Of a DNA stretch of 63,181 nt, positions 56,954-63,181 are shown piece after piece. Numbering within the stretch: position 1 is the stretch's first letter; every line of letters begins with the position of its first letter. This DNA comes from an uncultured Chitinophagaceae bacterium (GTDB taxonomy: Bacteria > Bacteroidota > Bacteroidia > Chitinophagales > Chitinophagaceae), in assembly GCA_937873715.1 (NCBI GenBank), contig CALMYJ010000032.1, positions 1 through 63,181 of the forward strand, read 5' to 3'. The position numbers were made by a program, and so were the translations under genes. The notes under the pieces are model-generated. The model saw nothing but the letters and a program-made list of their open reading frames with translations. It did not search any database and was not told the origin of the DNA.

Positions 56954-59900
56954 ATGACAATGCAAAACACTATAATTATTGCTTATAGCATTCATATACG
57001 TCTGTCAGCTTTTTTTTCAAGATTTGTGTTATTGCTAATTTCAGCGATGTGTATGTTGGGTTATAACGCAGTAGCACAGCCTGTCAACAAGCCTGGTACC
57101 ACTACCCAGCCACCACAAGCAACAGGCGCACCGATAGTTTTTGAAACAGATTACAGCGGTAACCCTGTAAACTACATACGCACTAAGGAAGCGCTTGGCC
57201 CCTATACGGATATCAGCGCTTTTAATGCAGCACCATATACTGGTGTAAAAGCAGCTACACAGTATTTAGACGGGCTTGGCCGCCCTTTTCAAACTGTATT
57301 GCGGCAGGCCACCGCAGGTAATACTCCTGTAGATATAGTAAGCCCGGTAGTGTATGATGAGTTTGGACGTGAGCAATACAAATTTATGCCCTTTGCAGCC
57401 ACCAGCAGCGACGGCAGCTTTAAAACCACACCCTTTGCCGCATACGGTAGTGGCGGCTTTATGCAAAGCCAACATCCCGGCGAAACATTTTTTTATAGCC
57501 AAACAGTATTTGAAGCTTCCCCACTTAATCGTCCACTTACGAGCTTGGCCCCGGGTAACAGTTGGGTGGGTAGCGCCCGGGGAGTGCAAAAACAGTTCCT
57601 TTTTAATACAGAAGAAGAGGGGGTAAGAAAATGGTTTGTTGGGCAATCCCAAAATGAGTATTTTTTCACTAGCACCCCGGTAAACCCTGAAGTGCAGGCT
57701 GTTTATAATACAGGACAGTTATACAAAAACGTAATCATTGATGAGCAGGGCAGCAGTGTGGTAGAATATAAAGATAAAGACGGCCGAGTGGTTTTAAAGA
57801 AAGTGCAGGCCGAAGGGGTACCTGCTGCTGCTCATGAAGGTTGGCTCTGCACCTACTACGTGTACGACCATTTTGGCCGGTTGCGATTTGTATTACAGCC
57901 AAAGGCTGTTCAATGGCTGGAGGAACATGAGTGGGAAATAACACAAGAAATACTGGATGAACTCTGTTTCGGGTATGAATACGACCACCGTAATCGCATG
58001 ATAGCAAAGAAAGTACCCGGTGCCGGCTGGGTATTTATGGTATATGATAAACGAGACAGGCTGGTATATACACAGGATGCTAATATGCGTAGCAAAAGGC
58101 AATGGCTCACCACCTTGTACGATGAGTTAAACCGACCAGTGGCCACCGGTATGCTCACATATCCGGCAATGCCCGGTGGCGAATCAATGCAGCATTTTAT
58201 TGCACTTCAGGAATTTGTAGATGACAATAACACCGGTTTAAGCACGCTAACATATCAAAAACCTGCTACTACCAGTCTGCCCGAAGAAATTGTTCTTAAT
58301 GCTGTGCAGCAATATAAAAGGGAGTATCAGGCCTTGATGTCAATTGTTCTGGAAGATGGCTTTGATACAGATCCTAATGCTGTTATCGACGCATACATTA
58401 ATACAGCAGTTGGTACACCTACCTCTACCGCCGAGTTTGGAGTTTACAATCCCCCCCTTCCTCCTGAACACAGTTTTATTGCCCTTACCATTACACATTA
58501 TGATAACTACAGTTTTACCGATAAGGGATACACTACACTGTATCATCCGCAACTAACAGGAGGCAATAACCAATATGTTTCGTCGCTCCCATCGGTTGCA
58601 CAGCAACAGTTGATATTTCATAGAGGAATGTTAACCGGTACAAGTATTCGAAGCATACCCTATCCTGATGCATTGGAATTAGGTAAGTGGCATCACTCCG
58701 TAACCTTTTACGATGATAAAGCCCGGCCCGTGCAGGTGCAGGCCGATAATTACCTCGGCGGTAACGACATCAGCACCATGCTCTACGATTTTAGTGGTAA
58801 ACTGCTGTGCACTTACCAGGTGCATGATAATCCGCAGAACCCCGACCCCGAATTGAAAACAATAGCCATTCGCACCCGTACCGAATACGACCATACCGGC
58901 AGGCCGCTTAAACTGTACAAAAAAATAAATGATGCCGGTGAAAAGCTGGTATCCGAAAGCAGTTACGATGCCCTGGGGCAGCTAACCGAAAAAAAGCTGG
59001 GGCAAAAAGCAGATGAGAGCTTTGTGGAAACGCTGCATTACGAGTACAATATCCGGGGTTGGCTCAGGGGCATCAATAAGGATTACGCCAACGGCAGCAG
59101 CACCAATAGTTGGTTTGGCATGGAATTAAACTACGACTGGGGCTTTGAGAATAACCAGTACAATGGCAATATCAGCGGTACTAAGTGGCGGAGTAAAGGC
59201 GATGGAACGCAAAGAGCCTATGGCTTTGGATACGACCGGGTAAACAGGCTGCTGTATGCCGACTTTAACCAGCTCACCAACAGCAATTGGGATAAAAGCG
59301 CCGGAGTGGATTTTACCAGCATAATGGGTGATGGCGCCGATTACACTACCGCTTATGATGCCAACGGCAATATAGTAGCCATGAAGCAGTGGGGGTTGAA
59401 GCTGAACAGTTCCATAGTGATAGATGACCTTACCTACAACTATATCCCTAACAGCAATAAATTACTTAATGTAATAGATGCCGCCAACGAAACTGGTACA
59501 AAACTGGGCGACTTCAGGGCCTCGCAAATCTACATGCAGCAGGTGCTGCAAAAAACAGCTTCAACTGAAGATTACCGCTATGATGCCAATGGCAATATGG
59601 TACTGGACAGGAACAAAGATATACTGGTGCTTAACAGCGGGAACGTTGTAGCCAATGGCATACAGTACAATTATCTCAACCTGCCCTGGCGTATAATTGT
59701 AGCCGCCACACAGGCAGAGGCCGGCAGCGAAAAAGGCTCGGTAAACTATGTGTACGACGCTGCAGGCAATAAGCTCAGTAAGCTAACGGTAGATAAAAGC
59801 AGCAATGGCACACCCGTAACCACCACAACCACCTACACCGGCGGCTTTGTATATGAAAGTAAAGAAACCATACCTGCCGATGCCAATACCCCCAACCAGC

Positions 59901-61852
59901 CGCTTACCCTGCAGTTTTTTGCGCAGGAAGAAGGCAGGATACGGGTAAAGGAAAAAATGGAAAACGGAACAACGGTAAAAGAGTTTGTGCATGATTATTT
60001 TGTAAAAGACCATTTAGGGAATGTACGGGTAGTATTGACGGATGAGCAGCAACAGGATCAATACCCTGTTGCATCACTTGAACCCACCAAGATTGCAACA
60101 GAGAAATTGTATTACGATATACAGTATGCCAATGTGGTGGACAAGACAACAGCAACCGGCATCACCAATTATATTAATGATAATGGCATTGGCAATAACC
60201 CAACTGATGCAGCCTTTAGTGCAATCAACAGTACCAAGCTTTATAAACTTAACAGCAACACAGCAAAGACAGGATTAGGAATAACGTTGAAAGTAATGGC
60301 AGGCGATAAGATAGATGTGTTTGGTAAGAGTTACTATTTTACCAATACCAGTGGAACAGGTGGCAACAGTACCTTACCTGTTATAGATTTACTGACTGCA
60401 TTTTTAAATGCACCATCAGCAGCAGCAACCACCTCCACACATGGCGCAGTAACGGCAGCAGCAATAAATACCACCAGCGGCATTACAGGCATTAACAGCA
60501 TGATAACGCAGCATGATAACCAGAGTAATGCCGCCACTACAAAGCCGAGGGCATTTATTAATGTTATCTTTTTTGATGAACAGTTTAAGAGTTATGATTA
60601 CCGGGTAAGCATGGTGGGCAGCAACAGTGTTGTTAAAGACCATTACAGCGAACTGCAAAACATAGCAGTAAACAAAAGCGGTTATGTGTATATTTACTGT
60701 AGCAACGAAAGTCCTGTGAATGTGTTCTTTGATAATGTACAGGTGGTGCATACGAGGGGAGCTTTATTAGAGTGCAACGAATTTTACCCCTATGGCCTGC
60801 GGGCTGAGGGAATTTGCAGCCGTGCCGCAGGCTCTATGCTTAACCGTTATCAATACAACGGGAAAGAATTACAGAACAAAGAATTTAGTGATGGAAGTGG
60901 TTTAGAGATGTATGATTATGGGGCAAGGATGTATGATAATCAGATTGGGAGATGGCATGTAATAGACCCGCTAACAGAAGTATCAAGAAGATGGTCGCCT
61001 TATAGTTATGCTTACAATAATCCACTTCGCTTTATTGACCCCGATGGAATGTTGAATGCTGATGCAGTTGAGAGGGAGCATTTGCGTGATTACGACCCCA
61101 ATAGAGAAAAAAGCCCTTGGCAATTAGATAGAGAGAAAAAAGATGATAGGGTTGAAAACGATGATCCACATCATGGTGGATATAGACCAAATTATATTGC
61201 CAGCACATATGTTAAGAAAAACAAGGATGGTTCATATACTGTAGTGGATGCAAAAGATGATGGCGATAATAATATTTATGTAGTAGGAGGCGATGGAAAC
61301 AGGACTGGCGAAGTAATTGGTCAAACGGTTAACCCTTGGGATTTTATGTACACCAATGATTCCGACGGAACTTTTGGTGCACCGGTAAGAGGGGTAACTT
61401 TTAGTTTAAATAATTTGCCTGACGGCAATCAAACAATATCTTCACTTTCTGCTCAATGGACACTTACTACATCAGCTTTGCAATCAACTGCCGGGTCATT
61501 AGCATTGCTTGCAGTGTTATCAAGAAATGGCGGCACTTATGACATCAAAACGAAATACCCTGCAAGTACAGGGGGATTTTATACTGCAGTTTCTTATGAT
61601 GGCAAAATAACCACTGCAAGAACTTTAGGAAATATATTGTTTGGAATGAACATGCGAACTATTAATACTGTTACATTAACTCAACTTACAACACCGGCTA
61701 AGGTATTTTATATGTCTGTTATGCCCGTAGTTGGTGCATATAACCAAAGTCAAAATCATGGTAATGGTTATAATGCAGGTTATCCTTTTTATGGTGAGCA
61801 TACTTACTCCGGAACAGGAATTTATTTTGGCTTCTTTGGTAAAACCCCTTAA
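56954..61852 (+). CDS. RHS repeat protein (DUF6443 N-terminus) with toxin-like C-terminal tip
   Basis: A 1632-residue exported protein (signal peptide ending near NAVAQ). The DUF6443 domain follows (YLDGLGRPFQTVLRQAT, PVVYDEFGREQYKFMPFA), then YD/RHS repeats (YEYDHRNRMIAKKVPGAGWV, TEYDHTGRPLKLYKK, YDANGNMVLDRNKD). The RHS core is at about 1300-1363 (NRYQYNGKELQNKEF, DYGARMYDNQIGRWHVIDPL, YSYAYNNPLRFIDPDGM). The remaining 269 residues are a variable tip. Its DIKTKY, DGKITTARTLGNILFGMN and NQSQNHGNGYNAGYPFYGEH segments resemble the bacterial toxin 44 group, but only tentatively. Composition turns AT-rich at the tip. The immunity candidate follows by 12 bases. Confidence 0.9.
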   Translation: MTMQNTIIIAYSIHIRLSAFFSRFVLLLISAMCMLGYNAVAQPVNKPGTTTQPPQATGAPIVFETDYSGNPVNYIRTKEALGPYTDISAFNAAPYTGVKAATQYLDGLGRPFQTVLRQATAGNTPVDIVSPVVYDEFGREQYKFMPFAATSSDGSFKTTPFAAYGSGGFMQSQHPGETFFYSQTVFEASPLNRPLTSLAPGNSWVGSARGVQKQFLFNTEEEGVRKWFVGQSQNEYFFTSTPVNPEVQAVYNTGQLYKNVIIDEQGSSVVEYKDKDGRVVLKKVQAEGVPAAAHEGWLCTYYVYDHFGRLRFVLQPKAVQWLEEHEWEITQEILDELCFGYEYDHRNRMIAKKVPGAGWVFMVYDKRDRLVYTQDANMRSKRQWLTTLYDELNRPVATGMLTYPAMPGGESMQHFIALQEFVDDNNTGLSTLTYQKPATTSLPEEIVLNAVQQYKREYQALMSIVLEDGFDTDPNAVIDAYINTAVGTPTSTAEFGVYNPPLPPEHSFIALTITHYDNYSFTDKGYTTLYHPQLTGGNNQYVSSLPSVAQQQLIFHRGMLTGTSIRSIPYPDALELGKWHHSVTFYDDKARPVQVQADNYLGGNDISTMLYDFSGKLLCTYQVHDNPQNPDPELKTIAIRTRTEYDHTGRPLKLYKKINDAGEKLVSESSYDALGQLTEKKLGQKADESFVETLHYEYNIRGWLRGINKDYANGSSTNSWFGMELNYDWGFENNQYNGNISGTKWRSKGDGTQRAYGFGYDRVNRLLYADFNQLTNSNWDKSAGVDFTSIMGDGADYTTAYDANGNIVAMKQWGLKLNSSIVIDDLTYNYIPNSNKLLNVIDAANETGTKLGDFRASQIYMQQVLQKTASTEDYRYDANGNMVLDRNKDILVLNSGNVVANGIQYNYLNLPWRIIVAATQAEAGSEKGSVNYVYDAAGNKLSKLTVDKSSNGTPVTTTTTYTGGFVYESKETIPADANTPNQPLTLQFFAQEEGRIRVKEKMENGTTVKEFVHDYFVKDHLGNVRVVLTDEQQQDQYPVASLEPTKIATEKLYYDIQYANVVDKTTATGITNYINDNGIGNNPTDAAFSAINSTKLYKLNSNTAKTGLGITLKVMAGDKIDVFGKSYYFTNTSGTGGNSTLPVIDLLTAFLNAPSAAATTSTHGAVTAAAINTTSGITGINSMITQHDNQSNAATTKPRAFINVIFFDEQFKSYDYRVSMVGSNSVVKDHYSELQNIAVNKSGYVYIYCSNESPVNVFFDNVQVVHTRGALLECNEFYPYGLRAEGICSRAAGSMLNRYQYNGKELQNKEFSDGSGLEMYDYGARMYDNQIGRWHVIDPLTEVSRRWSPYSYAYNNPLRFIDPDGMLNADAVEREHLRDYDPNREKSPWQLDREKKDDRVENDDPHHGGYRPNYIASTYVKKNKDGSYTVVDAKDDGDNNIYVVGGDGNRTGEVIGQTVNPWDFMYTNDSDGTFGAPVRGVTFSLNNLPDGNQTISSLSAQWTLTTSALQSTAGSLALLAVLSRNGGTYDIKTKYPASTGGFYTAVSYDGKITTARTLGNILFGMNMRTINTVTLTQLTTPAKVFYMSVMPVVGAYNQSQNHGNGYNAGYPFYGEHTYSGTGIYFGFFGKTP

Positions 61853-61864
61853 AATATTAAACAC

Positions 61865-62248
61865 ATGAATACATTATTGCTTATCCCACTAATCAGTATT
61901 TTTTTAAGCTGCAATCAGGATGAGCCAAAATTTTTAAGAAAGCAAATTGATAATAAAGACATTGTTATAAAATGGTATTATCATAGCTATATTACAAACA
62001 ATAGCCCCGACTTTGTAGTGGCAGAAAAGAATGGCAATAAAAAAGAGATTTACAAAGCAACATGGGTGATCCTGAATGTTACGCTTCAAGACAGCACCAT
62101 TATTTTAAAGCTTGTTGAACCCTCAAAGAATTTGGTATTTACCAAGAAAGTTGATGAAGAAGTTTTTGGTTACAAGATTAAGCTGGATACAACCGGCACT
62201 TACGAAGAACTAATGCGAATACCTGATGGAGTAAAGGAAGGTAATTGA
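61865..62248 (+). CDS. Small lipoprotein in the immunity-gene position
   Basis: A 127-residue lipoprotein: hydrophobic N-terminus and lipobox FLSCNQ with Cys at about residue 16. The mature part is a small strand-rich domain (IVIKWYYHSYITN, KATWVILNVTLQDSTIILKL). I do not recognise a family. It directly follows the toxin tip of the RHS gene, the usual place of a cognate immunity gene, and shares its AT-rich composition. A lipoprotein would protect in the periplasm or at a membrane surface. The function is inferred from position only. Confidence 0.72.
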   Translation: MNTLLLIPLISIFLSCNQDEPKFLRKQIDNKDIVIKWYYHSYITNNSPDFVVAEKNGNKKEIYKATWVILNVTLQDSTIILKLVEPSKNLVFTKKVDEEVFGYKIKLDTTGTYEELMRIPDGVKEGN

Positions 62249-62345
62249 TTAATTCCCTCTTTCACCACATCAACCCGGCGATATTACACATCCAGGCGGA
62301 GTAAAGGGGTGTCAATTTTCTACAAAAAGCGATAAGGTATCTTCC

Positions 62346-62450
62346 TTCCCAGCAACGTCTTCCAATTAAACGTAGTCATCCTAACAATCTAAAAATTCCC
62401 AGCAACCGTCTCTTTGCATAGCTATGAGCGTGGGTAAAGGACATTGCGTT
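62346..62450. repeat. Degenerate REP-like copies
   Basis: TTCCCAGCAACGTCTTCC at 62346 and TTCCCAGCAACCGTCTC at 62396 are partial or worn copies of the 54-base unit found at 62474 and 63128. The second still has a matching right arm (GGACATTGCG at 62439-62448), so it is a decayed hairpin with a longer loop. They show that this site has collected such units more than once. The rest of the 62249-62556 gap holds nothing else I can name. Confidence 0.7.
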
Positions 62451-62473
62451 TTTTGGAGTCCTGATCCTATTAT

Positions 62474-62527
62474 AATTCCCAGCAACGTCTCCGGCACGGG
62501 ACGTTGCGCTCAAAAACCACCTGTACT
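62474..62527. repeat. REP-like 54-base repeat, left copy
   Basis: The unit has arms GCAACGTC/GACGTTGC (hairpin with a ten-base loop) followed by CGCTCAAAAACCACCTGTACT. It is identical to the copy at 63128-63181 over its full 54 bases and lies 29 bases upstream of the RAYT start. Confidence 0.9.
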
Positions 62528-62556
62528 AAATACCCACAATTTGCTACCTTTAAATT

Positions 62557-63129
62557 ATGCCAGTACAACGTACCATTCCATATCAAAGCGGCACCTTTTT
62601 TATCACTTTTACCTGCCACCAATGGTTACCATTAATAGACAAAACCAACGGATACGATATTGTTTACAATTGGTTCAGTCATTTAAAAAGCAAAGGGCAT
62701 TTTATTAATGGTTATGTTATTATGCCTAACCATGTGCATGTGCTTATCAGTTTTATTGATACTGCACAAAGCATTAATACAATAATTGGCAATGGAAAAA
62801 GATTTATGGCTTACGAAATAATAAAGCGCCTGGGGCAGCAGGGTGAAAAAGAGTTATTGCTTCGGCTGGCACATAATGTAGAGGCCAAAAGAAAAGCAAA
62901 TAACAAACAGCATAACGTATGGGAATTGTCGTTTGACTGGAAAGAATGCAGGAGTAATGACTTCGTTTGGCAAAAATTAGATTACCTGCATAATAATCCA
63001 TGCACAGGTAAATGGCAGTTGGCAATAAACAGTGTTGAATACCTGCATAGCTCTGCTAAGTTTTATCTTACAGGGGAACAGGGTATTTATCCGGTAACTA
63101 ACTTTATGGAAATGGAAGATGTGGCCTAA
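62557..63129 (+). CDS. REP-associated tyrosine transposase (RAYT, Y1/IS200-like)
   Basis: A 190-residue HUH-type single-strand transposase related to IS200/IS605 TnpA. FFITFTCHQWLPLI opens the domain, the metal-binding HUH motif is in MPNHVHVLISF, and the catalytic Tyr and RAYT signature are in WQKLDYLHNNPCTGKW. RAYTs act on REP hairpins rather than mobilising as full insertion sequences. It is framed by two identical REP-like repeats, the right one beginning at its own stop codon. It looks intact. Confidence 0.92.
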   Translation: MPVQRTIPYQSGTFFITFTCHQWLPLIDKTNGYDIVYNWFSHLKSKGHFINGYVIMPNHVHVLISFIDTAQSINTIIGNGKRFMAYEIIKRLGQQGEKELLLRLAHNVEAKRKANNKQHNVWELSFDWKECRSNDFVWQKLDYLHNNPCTGKWQLAINSVEYLHSSAKFYLTGEQGIYPVTNFMEMEDVA

Positions 63130-63181
63130 TTCCCAGCAACGTCTCCGGCACGGGACGTTGCGCTCAAAAACCACCTGTACT
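63128..63181. repeat. REP-like 54-base repeat, right copy (continues past the window)
   Basis: All 54 bases match the copy at 62474-62527. The first two bases lie within the RAYT stop codon. The repeat reaches the window edge, so its full length is not known. Confidence 0.88.

Noticed and set aside
62424..62708. A 94-codon plus-strand frame across the left REP unit
   Set aside because: It runs through the repeat and into the RAYT gene out of frame, with no recognisable features.
62346..63181. Repeated units resembling a CRISPR array
   Set aside because: Only four units, two of them decayed, at irregular distances, with a transposase gene between two of them and no cas genes. REP/RAYT explains them.

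Overview
The window reads as chromosome of an aerobic Bacteroidota bacterium, most likely family Chitinophagaceae or a close relative. The signs are a SusC/SusD pair, an alternative complex III (ActA-F) operon running straight into a caa3-type cytochrome oxidase operon, TAnnTTTG-type promoter sequences, few Shine-Dalgarno sites, a DUF6443 RHS protein and a DUF6787 domain. The assignment rests on gene content alone; no 16S gene is present.

Layout. 1-281: two copies of a terminator unit around a decayed tRNA-like sequence. 282-7071: housekeeping and accessory enzymes (acetyltransferase, sialate O-acetylesterase, aldehyde dehydrogenase, glutathione peroxidase, nitroreductase, pirin, PfkB sugar kinase). 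7118-14030: a leftward urease operon, ureA-B-C-E-F, then an AbiEii-type toxin and its antitoxin partner, then ureG-D and a UreH-like nickel permease. 14229-17253: L,D-transpeptidase, a PAP2-like membrane protein and sigma-54 (rpoN). 18233-23020: a SusC/SusD glycan uptake pair, followed by a scar (23304-23971) in which a decayed copy of the PfkB gene abuts, back to back, the last 49 codons of a second SusD gene. 24219-30417: leftward genes for a GHL10 glycoside hydrolase-like protein, MarR regulator, AI-2E family permease, radical SAM/SPASM protein, two poorly known proteins, and a membrane-tethered PurN.

30572-46848: a rightward respiratory block of actABCDEF, coxB, coxA, ctaB, two subunit III genes, subunit IV, a Sco copper chaperone and a DUF420 protein. 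Together these pass electrons from menaquinol through ACIII and cytochrome c to oxygen. It starts from a good promoter whose -33 element lies inside a palindrome. 46851-48125: leftward MGMT-like, DUF5522 and trmB genes.

48126-63181: an accessory region. After an 851-base non-coding leader with several hairpins comes a tight run of five genes: a secreted adhesin-like protein with NxAIG-type head repeats, a coiled-coil protein with a predicted outer-membrane barrel, a SpvB/RHS-like secreted protein, a DUF6443 RHS protein with a variable toxin-like tip, and a small lipoprotein in the immunity position. Next to the toxin tip sits a REP-associated tyrosine transposase (RAYT) between two identical 54-base REP-like repeats. 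This cassette is the best candidate here for an undescribed system: a cell-surface RHS effector locus with its own adhesin and outer-membrane partner, and tip exchange perhaps helped by the REP/RAYT element.
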